A stretch of DNA of 64,000 nucleotides from Flectobacillus rivi (GCF_030056655.1 NZ_JASHIE010000018.1:98822-162821), one strand, 5' to 3'. Shown: positions 8,272 to 18,300, counted from the stretch's first letter. The notes: generated by a model from the letters alone, not told the origin. A program made the numbers and translations.

Positions 8272-9756
8272 CTATTTCTTCTTTCCCCAAATAGCAGTTC
8301 CTTTATTATTCAACCCTGAAAAAAGGATTGTTTCCTTCTTGTTTTCCCAATCACGACCTCTCTCTACCAATACTTCGTCGGTAAAACCATTACTCCATTT
8401 CATAGTAAGCCAAGGTGCTGAATATGACCATGTATTGGCAGTACTTCCATTAATGCCGCCATTGGCATCTAATGAAATAGTAGTGGCTACTTGAAAATCA
8501 GGCGAATTTTGTTCCTTGTCATACCCAGGCACAACTCTATATCCTAGAATAACTTGCTCCCAATCACCTACTATATTTTCTTTCGTAATAGCAGTAGTGA
8601 ATTCTCCTGCATAACGTTCAGGCGAAACCACTGGCCAACCATCTTTTGTCCAAAAGATTTTACGCACATGCAAAATCATAAAATTAATATCTTGTCCCGG
8701 ACGACCCTGATGCGCCATATAATACTGTCCAGCATTTTCGAAAACACTACAATGCGCTACACCTTGCCAACCCGCATGACCTGCAAATTGATAAGGAGCC
8801 AATATCATCGGACCATGGTCAATATCCTCATTCAGGTTGCGGCCTTCGAAATCATAAAAAGGTCCTTCGGGAGAGTCAGAACGCCCTACTCGGACATTGT
8901 ACTTGGTAGCTAACCAATCATAAGAGATAAATAAAAAGTATTTTTTGAGGTCTTTGTTATAGATAATTTCAGGTCCTTCGATATTACCATTATATTGCCC
9001 ATTGGTAAATCCACGATTCGCGACTCTTTTACCTTTATCACCTGCTACCAATGGTAAACCAGTGGCAGGATTAAGTTTCAGCATATAAATTCCATCCCAA
9101 GCCGAACCATAATAAAAATAGTGTTCGCCTGTTGGTGTAACTACCACAGTTGGGTCAATCGCATTAGTTTGACGTGTATTATCATTTTGAGAAGTAACCA
9201 CCAAACCTTGTTCTTTCCAAGGACCCAATGGAGAACTAGCAGTAGCCAAACCAATCACACTTAAACGAGGGTCGCCAGAAGAAAGTGAGTAGTACAATCG
9301 AAATTCATTTCCAACTTTCATTACATAAGGCGCCCACAAAGAATTAAATGGCTGAATTCCTTTTTGCTTGATAAAATTTGCTCCTAACGTTGGCAAACCG
9401 TCAAATACCCAACCATAAAACTTCCATTCTATCAAATCTTTTGACTGACGAATCTGAATTCCTGGGCGAATATCCGTACCATAAGCTACATCAGTGTTGT
9501 AGCAATAATAGGTATCACCTTCCTTGATAATTGATGGGTCATGTACGTTATATGATCCCCAACGCAAATAATTACTTGCCGCAGCCACATCTGCATAAGA
9601 GTCTTTGATAGAATTAATATCAAAAGCTGGCGCAGTTGGCGTAGGAGTGGGGGTTGGAGTTGGCGTGGGATCAACTGCACTTTTTGAACAAGCACTTATT
9701 CCAATGATTAGTAAGAATAAGGTAATGTATGAATATTTTTTTGTTGAGAAAAGCAT
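8272..9756 (-). CDS. GH43 arabinanase lipoprotein
   Basis: The 494-residue protein has a lipobox (GISAC, Cys23) followed by a Thr-Pro repeat linker (about 30-41) that would lift the enzyme off the membrane. The GH43 propeller follows, with base D73 in VHDPS, modulator D201 in AIDPT and acid E260 in IEGPE. A C-terminal beta-rich domain (about 390-494) resembles the extra domain of extracellular endo-arabinanases. The enzyme should cut arabinan at the cell surface and pass oligomers to the SusCD pair encoded just upstream. It is larger than the other GH43 here (320 residues), which suggests division of labour between surface and periplasm. Confidence 0.85.
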   Translation of the reverse strand: MLFSTKKYSYITLFLLIIGISACSKSAVDPTPTPTPTPTPTAPAFDINSIKDSYADVAAASNYLRWGSYNVHDPSIIKEGDTYYCYNTDVAYGTDIRPGIQIRQSKDLIEWKFYGWVFDGLPTLGANFIKQKGIQPFNSLWAPYVMKVGNEFRLYYSLSSGDPRLSVIGLATASSPLGPWKEQGLVVTSQNDNTRQTNAIDPTVVVTPTGEHYFYYGSAWDGIYMLKLNPATGLPLVAGDKGKRVANRGFTNGQYNGNIEGPEIIYNKDLKKYFLFISYDWLATKYNVRVGRSDSPEGPFYDFEGRNLNEDIDHGPMILAPYQFAGHAGWQGVAHCSVFENAGQYYMAHQGRPGQDINFMILHVRKIFWTKDGWPVVSPERYAGEFTTAITKENIVGDWEQVILGYRVVPGYDKEQNSPDFQVATTISLDANGGINGSTANTWSYSAPWLTMKWSNGFTDEVLVERGRDWENKKETILFSGLNNKGTAIWGKKK

Positions 9757-9958
9757 ACGTCTTTAAGTTGAAATACCTTATTGGTAGTTACCAGTGAAGC
9801 ATCAAATACTTTTTAGGTTTAGAGGCAAAGCCTAAATTTGAGAGATGTAAGCCATAGACAATAGGCAGCATAAGTAATTTTCAAAGAGAAACACTTACTT
9901 TGCCTACTGTCGACAGCCTATCTGTATTTTACTAGTAATCAAATTGTTACACCAAATT

Positions 9959-11512
9959 CTAGTAGCCAGCATTTTGCTTAACACCAGGATTCGTATTCAC
10001 CTCACGTTGTGGTATTGGATAAAACTCTCTACCTGCTTGGTAAGTGTTAAACTCAGGGTCACGAAGCTTCAGCTCTGCTAGCTTTGTGGCATCCTGCAAC
10101 CAACCCCAACGACGAATATCATCAAAACGGTGACCTTCTAAGCAAAACTCCAATAGTCTTTCGTGTGCCAACTGATCACGCATTTGAGCGACCGTCATAT
10201 TGGGTTTTGTAGTTGCCAAATTTGGTAACCCTACACGCGAACGAACTCGTTGAACATATTGGTAAGCCTGCGCTGTTTGTCCTGTTTCATTTAAACATTC
10301 TGCATACATCAACAAAATATCCGAGTAACGCAACAAACGATCATTGATGCCCGAACGCCAATCAAATTCATCGGCTTTGGTTTCATCGTTTTCATATTTG
10401 CGACAGAACAAATCATTTAAGTCGTTGGGATTTGTATAAAAAGTAGCAAAGTCTTTTCCATACAATTTCATACCACCGGGTTTGTTATAAAAAATCGTTG
10501 CCTCCAAACGAGGGTCATCTTTCCCAGCAGTCGTTTTTTCTACCAAAAATTCATTGAATACCGAGCGAGTTGGTTGCACGTCTGTCCAGCCAAAGCCACG
10601 TGGCCCATAAGTAATTGCACGACTCGAAACCGTTCCCCAGCCTGGAGCTGGCTCGCCACCCCAGTTCATATCTTTACCGCCCGCATCACGTGAAAATTGC
10701 ACTTCAAACAATGATTCTTTATTATTCTCTGCAACTTCAGTGAAATTATCACGGTAATTTGGCATCAAATCATATACACCCAAATCGATAATCGCCTTGA
10801 ACTGCGTAGCAGCTTCGGAATATTTCTTAGTAAACAAATACGCTTTTCCTAAAAACCCTAAAGCTGCACCCTTGGTCGCACGACCTGTTTGGCCTTTATC
10901 AGGACCGGCTACATTATCATAACTTACAGGAAGTAATTCAGAAGCTTTTTTCAAGTCAGAAATTACTTGTGCCCAACCTTCCTCTACAGTAGATTGTTTA
11001 ACATAAAAATCTGCTGTGCTTTTTACCGAAGTAGTTGGTAGCATCACATTGCCAAACAAATTGACTAAATGATAGAAATACAGTCCTCTCAAGAAATAAG
11101 CCTGTCCCAAAACACGGTCTTTTACCGCTTGATCCATGGCAATTTTTGGCACGAAATCTAATACCTGATTGGCCTTTGAAACACCTTCATAATACGCACC
11201 AAAAGCCCAGCCATAAATCGCATCGTTCCCTGTATTCAAGGCAAACTTCCCTGAATTGTACATTTGGTCCCAAGGACTATTGCTCTTAATATCATCGCCA
11301 CGCGTATCGAGCATCAAAGGCGTACTACGCATATAGCCACCATCGATAATCAACGTTTGGTAGGCAGCATTTACCCCTTTAATCGCATCATCTTGTGACT
11401 GCCAAAAAGTAGCCGAAGTTTGCTGGTTGGGGTTTGTTTGCTCCAAGTCTTTTTCACAGCCTGTAGCCAACACCATTGTGGCAACGAACGCTATTATATA
11501 TTTTTTATTCAT
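9959..11512 (-). CDS. SusD/RagB-family glycan-binding lipoprotein
   Basis: The ATG at 11510-11512 gives a 517-residue lipoprotein with lipobox ATGC (Cys19). A longer frame upstream adds 24 residues ahead of the signal peptide and is unlikely. The N-terminal SusD-like region includes TPR helices (FLRGLYFYHLVNLFG), and the C-terminal RagB region ends with the family pattern LLEFCLEGHRFDDIRRWG, then YPIPQREV. SusD proteins cap the SusC transporter and capture oligosaccharides at the surface. It lies 86 bp after susC on the same strand. Arabino-oligosaccharide is the probable ligand, inferred from the neighbouring arabinan hydrolases. Confidence 0.93.
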   Translation of the reverse strand: MNKKYIIAFVATMVLATGCEKDLEQTNPNQQTSATFWQSQDDAIKGVNAAYQTLIIDGGYMRSTPLMLDTRGDDIKSNSPWDQMYNSGKFALNTGNDAIYGWAFGAYYEGVSKANQVLDFVPKIAMDQAVKDRVLGQAYFLRGLYFYHLVNLFGNVMLPTTSVKSTADFYVKQSTVEEGWAQVISDLKKASELLPVSYDNVAGPDKGQTGRATKGAALGFLGKAYLFTKKYSEAATQFKAIIDLGVYDLMPNYRDNFTEVAENNKESLFEVQFSRDAGGKDMNWGGEPAPGWGTVSSRAITYGPRGFGWTDVQPTRSVFNEFLVEKTTAGKDDPRLEATIFYNKPGGMKLYGKDFATFYTNPNDLNDLFCRKYENDETKADEFDWRSGINDRLLRYSDILLMYAECLNETGQTAQAYQYVQRVRSRVGLPNLATTKPNMTVAQMRDQLAHERLLEFCLEGHRFDDIRRWGWLQDATKLAELKLRDPEFNTYQAGREFYPIPQREVNTNPGVKQNAGY

Positions 11513-11598
11513 GGAAAATCTAAAATTAAACGATTTTGTAAAGTAACTCTCAGACAGATAGTACGCCCAAAATGGCATGTACAACAGTCTACATCAAA

Positions 11599-14500
11599 TT
11601 AGAAACCTACTTGCAAACCAAGCATAATGGTACGAGGGTTTGGATAGGAGCCATAGTCTAATCCTCTACTCAACAAACCATCACTTGCAAAGTCAGGGTC
11701 ATATCCACGATACTTCGAAATCAAGAAAATATTCTGACCCGATGCGTATATTCTGATTTTACTTACACCTTTAATTTTGTTCAAAATACTCTGAGGAACG
11801 TTGTATCCAATTTGTGCATTTTGCATACGCAAATATGAGCCACTTTCTACGAACCTGTCAGAATCACGTGTATTGGCATTAGGATCTCCAATGACTGGAC
11901 GTGGCACATTGGTATTGGTATTAGTTGGTGTCCAGTAATTCAAAGCATCCACGTGATGGTTACCGTATTGCTCAGCCATCAAATCACGATATACACCATT
12001 GTAAACCTTATTACCTGCCTGACCTTGCATAAAGAATGATAAGTCAAAGTTTTTGTATGATGCGCCAAAGTTCAAACCATAATAGAAGTTTGGAATAGAA
12101 GAACCCAAATAGGTGCGGTCGCCTTCGGCTGTGATTTTACCATCGCCATTAAGGTCTTTAAACTTAATATCTCCAGGAGCAGCGTTCAATTGTGTAGCAT
12201 GATTTTTTACCTCATCCGTATTCTGGAATATACCTTCAGTTACATATCCATAAATCTCTCCTACAGAATGTCCAACTTCTGTTTTACTGGCTGCACCGTA
12301 AATCGGTTCGTTGTTTCCACCCAAGGCTAATACTTTGTTTTTGAGCGTATGTGCATTAGCAGAGATTTCATATTTAAAATCTCCAGATTTTTTACGATAA
12401 GTTGCCGTTAATTCAACACCTGAGTTGCTAACAGAAGCGATATTGGTCGTAACGCTCGCGTTGGTAGAACCCACCGAAGCAGGAATAGGAATACCCACCA
12501 ACATATCATAAGCACGGTTATCAAAATATTCAGCAGTAAATGAGATTTTATCATTCAAGAAACCAAAATCAACCGCTACGTTGGTTGTTCTTTTAGATTC
12601 CCATTTAATAGATGGGTCAACCACTTGTGTACGAGTAGCACCTGGAGCTAAAGTATTGTTGAATACATAATTAGCATTGGTATTGACATAGGTATCATAG
12701 AGATATTGACCAATAGACTGATTACCTAATTCGCCAAAACCACCTCTTACTTTCATGCTATTGATAAATTCTGGCAACTGAATATCATTGTGAACATTCC
12801 AAGCAGCAGCTAGTGACATGAAGTTACCAAAACGATTAGATGGACTAAATCTTGAAGAGCCATCACGACGGAAATTGAATGTTAACAAATATCTATCTCC
12901 ATAATTGTAGTTCACACGACCCAGATACGATTGAAGCGCAGCATTCCACTGATATTCGCTAATACCACGACCACCAGATGCCTCTAATCCAGAGCTTAGT
13001 GTTAAGAAATAAGGCTCAGTAAGTCCTAGAGCCGTTCCTGTCATGGACGCCCACTCATCTTTTTGGTGCGTAATACCTGCCAACACATCAATCTTATGTT
13101 TACCAATTTCTTTCAAATAGGTTGCAGTATTTTCAATCAAGAAAGTATTGGCACCACCACGAGTTTGAGATAAAAATGCCAACGGAGTTAAGTAGTAAAA
13201 ACCTAAATCATATTTTGGTTCAAAGAAAAAGTCCTTCCAATCAGTACGGTCGTAACTAACACTTAATCTATACTTTAGATTTTTAGCTAATTCCAATTCG
13301 CCCCAGAAATTGCCTAAAATACGGTTACGATCTCCTGTACTTTTCAATAAAGCATTCATCCCTACTACGTTCAAAGTAATAGCTCGTTGTGTATTATTGT
13401 CGCTACCACCATAACCGCCCAAACGATTTGAATCATATACAGGCATAGTCGGAATGGCAGTCAATAAACTGGTTACACTTCCACCAAAAACAGCATGCTC
13501 TCTTGTATTGGCATTATTTACCTTATGTGACTGTGTGTAAGCAAACTTTGCCCCAAATGAGAAAATACCTTTTTTACCTGTCAAGTTACCATTCAAGCTA
13601 TAACGAGTATAGTTTTGTGGACCAGTATAGGTACTACTTTGGTCAAAATAGCCTACAGAAACACTTCCTCTTAGAGCCTCAGTACCACCCGAAAAGTTGA
13701 GGTTATGGTCGGTAATTTTACCAGTTTTAAAACCTTCTTTTTGCCAATCAGTATCTACTTTACTGATATAAGACGGGCTTTTCAGATCATTGGCAGGCGC
13801 TACTAACAAACCAGCATTCAACTCTGCTGCACTTGTAATATTTTGATAACCAACGCGATTGGTCACAGGAATACGTCTAGCAATTTCTTGCACACCAGCA
13901 TATCCTGAATAATCAACTTTCAACGGTCCTGCTTTTCCTTTTTTCGTTGTAATAATCACAACGCCAGTGGCTGCACGAGCTCCGTAGATAGCACCAGCAG
14001 AGGCATCTTTCAAAACTTGAACACTTTCTATATCATCTGGTGAAAAATCAAATGGGGCATCTACAGGAACACCATCAATCACGAACAATGGACTGTTGTT
14101 ATTGAAAGAACTAATCCCACGAATTTTGATACTTACAAATCCGCCTGGCTCCCCAGAACCATGCACTGTAACCCCAGCCACTTGACCTTGGAGCATTTTG
14201 GCTACATCATAAGTCGCTGTTTTCTTGGCATCTTCCATTTTAACGATACCTACAGAACCCGTCAAATCTTTGACTTTTTGCGTACCATAACCAACCACAA
14301 CAACTTCGTCTAGTTTGGCAATGTCGGCCGTTAACTCAACATTGATAGTACTGCGACCACCCACACGAATTTCTTGTTTTAAGAACCCTACAGATGATAT
14401 TTCAATGACAGCATTGGCATCGTCTACCTCAATTTTGTAGTTTCCTTGTGCATCCGCTACCGTTCCTTTATTTGTTCCTTTTATACGAATAGTAGCACCA

Positions 14501-14988
14501 GCCACAGGCTGATTATCTTCACGGCTTGTTACTCGACCAGACACGTGCAATACTGCGCCAGACACTATAATATCTTCGAGAATGGCGTTTGACTGTACGT
14601 TTGGGTTAAAATTTCGGTCGGTATTGGCTGTATTCAAAACATGGATATTACCACGTACTTGCTTGAATTGAAGGTTTACCTCTTTGGTCAAGAAATTAAG
14701 AACTTCCGAAAGCCTCTTGTTTTGTACATTCAGCGTAACTTTTACCTGCTCGTTGAGATAAGCATCATTGTATGAAAAATGAAATTGCGTTTGCTTTTCG
14801 ATTTCTTTGAATACCTGAACAATCGTAGCTTTTTCAACTTTCATGTTCAGACGAGTATCTTCGATATTTTTGGCTTGTGCACCAAAAATGCCTAGAATAT
14901 TAATTTGTAAAATACTCATGAGGAGCATTAACATAGTCGTAAATCGTTTTTTTAACTGGAGAAGCGACTTGGGTCGAAGGATTTTCAT
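11599..14988 (-). CDS. SusC/RagA TonB-dependent transporter with STN signalling domain
   Basis: The 1129-residue protein has a long signal peptide (about 1-40), an STN (secretin/TonB short N-terminal) domain at about 45-115, a carboxypeptidase-regulatory-like domain (about 148-235), a plug (about 240-350) and a 22-strand beta barrel ending GLQVGF. It imports oligosaccharides across the outer membrane using TonB energy. The STN domain is typical of transporters that signal substrate binding to a FecR-type anti-sigma factor, and such a gene follows upstream (15217-16266). The second SusC in this window (55502-58696) lacks the STN domain. The substrate is inferred to be arabino-oligosaccharide. 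Confidence 0.95.
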   Translation of the reverse strand: MKILRPKSLLQLKKRFTTMLMLLMSILQINILGIFGAQAKNIEDTRLNMKVEKATIVQVFKEIEKQTQFHFSYNDAYLNEQVKVTLNVQNKRLSEVLNFLTKEVNLQFKQVRGNIHVLNTANTDRNFNPNVQSNAILEDIIVSGAVLHVSGRVTSREDNQPVAGATIRIKGTNKGTVADAQGNYKIEVDDANAVIEISSVGFLKQEIRVGGRSTINVELTADIAKLDEVVVVGYGTQKVKDLTGSVGIVKMEDAKKTATYDVAKMLQGQVAGVTVHGSGEPGGFVSIKIRGISSFNNNSPLFVIDGVPVDAPFDFSPDDIESVQVLKDASAGAIYGARAATGVVIITTKKGKAGPLKVDYSGYAGVQEIARRIPVTNRVGYQNITSAAELNAGLLVAPANDLKSPSYISKVDTDWQKEGFKTGKITDHNLNFSGGTEALRGSVSVGYFDQSSTYTGPQNYTRYSLNGNLTGKKGIFSFGAKFAYTQSHKVNNANTREHAVFGGSVTSLLTAIPTMPVYDSNRLGGYGGSDNNTQRAITLNVVGMNALLKSTGDRNRILGNFWGELELAKNLKYRLSVSYDRTDWKDFFFEPKYDLGFYYLTPLAFLSQTRGGANTFLIENTATYLKEIGKHKIDVLAGITHQKDEWASMTGTALGLTEPYFLTLSSGLEASGGRGISEYQWNAALQSYLGRVNYNYGDRYLLTFNFRRDGSSRFSPSNRFGNFMSLAAAWNVHNDIQLPEFINSMKVRGGFGELGNQSIGQYLYDTYVNTNANYVFNNTLAPGATRTQVVDPSIKWESKRTTNVAVDFGFLNDKISFTAEYFDNRAYDMLVGIPIPASVGSTNASVTTNIASVSNSGVELTATYRKKSGDFKYEISANAHTLKNKVLALGGNNEPIYGAASKTEVGHSVGEIYGYVTEGIFQNTDEVKNHATQLNAAPGDIKFKDLNGDGKITAEGDRTYLGSSIPNFYYGLNFGASYKNFDLSFFMQGQAGNKVYNGVYRDLMAEQYGNHHVDALNYWTPTNTNTNVPRPVIGDPNANTRDSDRFVESGSYLRMQNAQIGYNVPQSILNKIKGVSKIRIYASGQNIFLISKYRGYDPDFASDGLLSRGLDYGSYPNPRTIMLGLQVGF

Positions 14989-14995
14989 ATATTTG
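14969..14995 (+). promoter_or_regulatory. Candidate plus-strand promoter opposite the susC start
   Basis: TATATTTG at 14988-14995 matches the Bacteroidota -7 element TAnnTTTG exactly, with a TTG 16 bp upstream at 14969-14971. It points away from susC on the plus strand. No plus-strand protein gene follows, but a structured stretch ending in a terminator does (15002-15114). The -7 box lies at the susC start codon. Confidence 0.35.
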
Positions 14996-15001
14996 ATTGG
15001 G

Positions 15002-15114
15002 ATTTTGATGATTGAAATAATTAAAATTCCTAGTTCTGCTCTATCGCACAGACGCCAATCTTTTTAGATAGCTCAGAACTCAATCAAGGAGCCGACGCAT
15101 AGTCGGCTTTTTTT
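15002..15114 (+). ncRNA. Candidate cis-antisense sRNA over the susC leader
   Basis: A plus-strand transcript starting near 15002 would be about 113 nt long and antisense to the 5' leader of susC. It would fold into a 14-bp stem (15032-15045 with 15067-15080, 12 pairs matching) and a terminator hairpin (15091-15107) followed by seven Ts. Antisense RNAs in this position, next to ECF sigma/anti-sigma-controlled susC genes, are known in Bacteroides (DonS type) and repress the locus. The ends are estimates, and the first stem could also form in the susC leader RNA. No conserved family was recognised. Confidence 0.4.
15091..15114 (+). terminator. Strong rho-independent terminator with no upstream plus-strand gene
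   Basis: GCCGAC (15091-15096) and GTCGGC (15102-15107) form a GC-rich stem with a five-base loop and seven following Ts on the plus strand. The minus strand has no T-run after it, so it does not fit as a susC element. Its existence argues for a short plus-strand transcript here. Confidence 0.75.
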
Positions 15115-15216
15115 GTTTGGTTAGCTGGAGTTTTGAAGCAAAGAATTCATAATTAATGTTTAGATATGTTAGCGAAAAATATGAATATGGTTGGTGATAT
15201 TGCTTTTGGAAATAGC

Positions 15217-16266
15217 TTATCTATTTGATACGATTTTTACTTCTTTTCCCTTGATTTCAAAATCAAATCCTGAAGTAAATCCTATACCTGTCAAAACATT
15301 TTCGAGAGATTCGTCATAAAACTCACCACTATATCTCCCTTTCAATTTTAGGGCTGGGTCAACTATGATTTTCACGCCGTACCAAGTTTCGATTTTTGAT
15401 AAAACGCTTGGCATATCATCCTTAGAAAAGTACAATATATTGTCTTTCCAAGCGAGTTCAGATTTTGAGTCAAACGTGCTGACTTCTATCTGCTTTTGAG
15501 CTTTATGCCAAACGCCCATTTTGCTAGGGGTAAGTATTTCTGATTGATGATTTTCGACAACACTCATACTTACTTTTCCTGTTCTTACAGCCACCTTTCC
15601 AATGGCATCTTTTTCAGAATCATTTACAGAAAAACTTGTTCCCAAAACTCTAGTTCTCAAATGTTTTGATTCTACCACAAACGGTTTTTGTGGATTTTTC
15701 ACAACATCAAAAAATGCTTGTCCATTCAGTTCAACTTTTCTAATTGTATCTTGAAAATCAGAATTATACGAAATAGAACTTCCTCCTTGAAGCGTTACAA
15801 TTGAGCCATCAGGAAGAATCACTTTTATTCTTTCGCCTGGATTAGCACCATAAAATTGCTTATTTCCCATGGTCAAAACAGAAGTCATCAAACGCTCTTT
15901 AGCAAATTCTGTTTGTAATGAATAGGTAATTCCAATAACCACGGAAGCTGCCACCCACCAAAATCTTTTAAGATTATTCGTGAAAATTGAAATAGCGTGT
16001 TGCTTTTCTGCGTCAGAATTTTGAGCAACAGTCGATTTGATACTTTCAAACATCGCATCTAACTCCTGTTTGTCTAAATGATACTGATGCTTATAGGCAA
16101 GGTTTTGAATAATATTTTTGGCAAGCTCAAACGTCTCTTTTTTGTCAGGATTATTCAAAAGCCAATTGTTCCAAAACTCATTTGAAACATCATCTGGCTC
16201 TTTTACCCATTTTACAAATGAAGAGTTACTCAGAAATTGCTCTATATTGGGTTGATTCGATTCCAT
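15217..16266 (-). CDS. FecR-family anti-sigma factor
   Basis: The 349-residue protein has a cytoplasmic N-terminal part (about 1-98), one membrane segment (about 100-117, FWWVAASVVIGITYSL), a FecR domain (about 130-225) and a C-terminal DUF4974 domain (about 275-345) that resembles STN. It should hold the ECF sigma factor encoded divergently at 16600 and release it when the SusC STN domain reports substrate. It lies between susC and the sigma gene. In many PULs sigma and anti-sigma genes are co-directional; here they are divergent, so each has its own promoter. Confidence 0.93.
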   Translation of the reverse strand: MESNQPNIEQFLSNSSFVKWVKEPDDVSNEFWNNWLLNNPDKKETFELAKNIIQNLAYKHQYHLDKQELDAMFESIKSTVAQNSDAEKQHAISIFTNNLKRFWWVAASVVIGITYSLQTEFAKERLMTSVLTMGNKQFYGANPGERIKVILPDGSIVTLQGGSSISYNSDFQDTIRKVELNGQAFFDVVKNPQKPFVVESKHLRTRVLGTSFSVNDSEKDAIGKVAVRTGKVSMSVVENHQSEILTPSKMGVWHKAQKQIEVSTFDSKSELAWKDNILYFSKDDMPSVLSKIETWYGVKIIVDPALKLKGRYSGEFYDESLENVLTGIGFTSGFDFEIKGKEVKIVSNR

Positions 16267-16599
16267 AGTTTAGTTCTTTCAAATACAGAAAGACAAAAAC
16301 TCAAGGAATGACCATAGTAATCGAAGAAAAAATTTTACTTTTTTTAGAAAAAATAAAATTATACCATTTAACATTCTGATAATGAAACATTTACATTATC
16401 AATAAAAATTATCAAATACTAGCTATTTAATAACTTTATAAATTTTTTTTTGCATTTTATTGAGTAGTAAATCAAAAAATATCCTACATTTGACCTAAGG
16501 AATGAACAATTCCCTTTTTATTTAGTCTCAATTGTGTAATAATGACACATATAGGCCTTTAAATTGAATTAACAAGCCATATATTTTAATTGAATAGCC
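16267..16599. promoter_or_regulatory. Divergent promoter region between FecR and sigma genes
   Basis: This 333-bp AT-rich stretch has no gene. On the plus strand, TTG at 16460-16462 and TACATTTG at 16485-16492 are spaced 22 bp, a good match to the Bacteroidota promoter, and serve the sigma gene 107 bp downstream. No equally good minus-strand promoter was seen for FecR; TGTATTTG near 16280-16287 misses one base. Confidence 0.55.
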
Positions 16600-17205
16600 A
16601 TGAAGAATTTCTCCGAAGAGCAAATTTGGAAAGCATTTAAAGATGGAAGCGATGAAGCCTTAAGTTTTATCTACTATCAATATGCCCCAAAGTTATATAA
16701 CTATGGCAGACAGTTTTGTGCTGAAGCAGACCAAGTAAAGGATGCAATTCAGGATTTATTTTGCGAAATGATTCAATCAAGAGGGCGTCTAGGAGATACA
16801 ACTTCGATTAAGTTTTACTTATATGCGAGTTTGAAACGTAAACTGATGAGAGTACAAGAAAAGCAACAAAAACAGTTTGCTTTCATAGGCTTAGAAGGCG
16901 GTTTTGAACTTAATATTGCTGATGGAAATGACTTATTTAATCAGATATTTTCAGCAGATACCAGTCAGATCATAAAAGAAGCATGTGCAAAGCTTCCCGA
17001 AAAACAACGAGAAGCTATTGCCTTATACTTTTTTGAAGGGCTAAGTTATGAAGAAATTGCCCAGATTATGGCTATGACTAAAGTAAAGTCAGCGAGAGCC
17101 TTAGTCTATCGTGCCCTAGAATCATTATCTGAAGATTTGACCATACAACAGCATGTTTCACAGGCTATTACAGCTTTGTGGGCTATATGCCTAACCACTA
17201 ATTAA
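16600..17205 (+). CDS. ECF RNA polymerase sigma factor
   Basis: The 201-residue protein carries sigma-70 region 2 (about 10-80, with YAPKLYNYGRQFC and a DAIQDLFCEM motif) and region 4 (about 130-190, with EGLSYEEIAQIMAMT as the helix-turn-helix). It has no region 1 or 3, as expected for an ECF factor of the Bacteroidota FecI-like group. It should drive transcription of the neighbouring susCD genes when released by FecR. Its TAA overlaps the stop codon of the convergent transporter gene, so the two genes share their last bases and have no terminator between them. Confidence 0.93.
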   Translation: MKNFSEEQIWKAFKDGSDEALSFIYYQYAPKLYNYGRQFCAEADQVKDAIQDLFCEMIQSRGRLGDTTSIKFYLYASLKRKLMRVQEKQQKQFAFIGLEGGFELNIADGNDLFNQIFSADTSQIIKEACAKLPEKQREAIALYFFEGLSYEEIAQIMAMTKVKSARALVYRALESLSEDLTIQQHVSQAITALWAICLTTN

Positions 17206-18194
17206 TGATTGGCTTGCTGAGCCATTTTTTCACCCCGCTTTCGGGCTAGATAACTTGCACCAATGAGTTGTCCAGCATGATAAATCATAATGGGTAATAA
17301 ATAAATCCCAACCTCAGCACCTGCACCAAACAACACTTTACTCATAACAGTACCATGCACTAATGATTTTTTGGATCCACAGAATATGGCTGTTGAAGTG
17401 TCAGCTTCGTTAAACCCAAGTTGATGCGCACACCATTTTATCAATTGATACACTACTTGAAATAGTACAATCATACCTACAGACAACCAAATGATATTAC
17501 TTATGGGTAACGTTGCAAATATATGGTGGTCAAACGAATCACAGAAAGATTGATATACAATCAAAATGATTACTGTTTGATCGACCATCTTTAAGGCAAC
17601 TTTGTTTTTTTGTGCCCAAGCACCCCCAAATTTGTTTAGGATCATCCCGATAATTACAGGTACTATTACTTGTAAAACTAACTTCATTAGGACATCTGTC
17701 AAATCGAAATTACTGTTGACTTGCCCCATAAACAGTGACATCCATAATGGTGTTAATACAATTCCCAACAAGCTCGAAAGCGTAGCATTGAAAATAGCAG
17801 ACACCACATTTCCGCCTGATAATGAGACCATTACAACCGAAGAAGAAACCGTAGAAGGCAATGCGCCTAAATAAAATATCGCTAACCATAAGACAGGTTG
17901 CCCTATAGAATCGAACCAAGGTTTGACCAAAAGTGCGAGTACAGGAAAAAATATAAATGTGCTCGTTTGGATCAAAGTATGTAATTTCCAATTACTGATT
18001 CCGACTAATAACTGTTTGGTATCTAATTTCAAACCATATAAAAAGAAGGTCATACTAACCCCGTAAGTCGTTGCAAAACCCAATGCTTTATCTAAGGTAA
18101 CTGCTCCTAATTGTGGATATAGATAAGCAAGGACAATAGCTCCTATCAAAGAAAGAATAAATCCATCTATTCCATATTTTGCCAAAAATTTCAT
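17202..18194 (-). CDS. BASS-type (bile acid:Na+ symporter-like) membrane transporter
   Basis: Starting at the ATG at 18192-18194 the protein has 330 residues and about nine to ten hydrophobic segments. It matches the SBF-like/YfeH branch of the bile acid:sodium symporter superfamily, with motifs such as FFLYGLKLD and LGALPSTVSSSVVMVSLSGGN, which lies in the substrate-binding region. A longer frame adds 16 basic residues and is unlikely. The substrate cannot be told from sequence; members carry organic anions. The gene is divergent from ohrR with a shared 136-bp region holding an OhrR-like operator, so it may respond to organic peroxides. Confidence 0.8.
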   Translation of the reverse strand: MKFLAKYGIDGFILSLIGAIVLAYLYPQLGAVTLDKALGFATTYGVSMTFFLYGLKLDTKQLLVGISNWKLHTLIQTSTFIFFPVLALLVKPWFDSIGQPVLWLAIFYLGALPSTVSSSVVMVSLSGGNVVSAIFNATLSSLLGIVLTPLWMSLFMGQVNSNFDLTDVLMKLVLQVIVPVIIGMILNKFGGAWAQKNKVALKMVDQTVIILIVYQSFCDSFDHHIFATLPISNIIWLSVGMIVLFQVVYQLIKWCAHQLGFNEADTSTAIFCGSKKSLVHGTVMSKVLFGAGAEVGIYLLPIMIYHAGQLIGASYLARKRGEKMAQQANH

Positions 18195-18283
18195 ATTTAC
18201 TTTAATTATTGATTTCCTAAAAAAACAAAAATAGGGCTTCATGACTTTGTTTTAGCATTTTCAGAAAATTTTAATTAAATAGC

Positions 18284-18300
18284 TTGCAATTAAATTGCAA
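18284..18300. promoter_or_regulatory. Probable OhrR operator
   Basis: TTGCAATTAAATTGCAA is a 17-bp palindrome with a single central base, much like the TACAATT-AATTGTA sites of characterised OhrR repressors. A half site (ACAATTTAATT) follows at 18301. The TTG at 18284-18286 and TAATTTTA at 18307-18314 are spaced as promoter elements for ohrR, so a bound repressor would block them. It lies between the transporter gene and ohrR. Confidence 0.65.
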
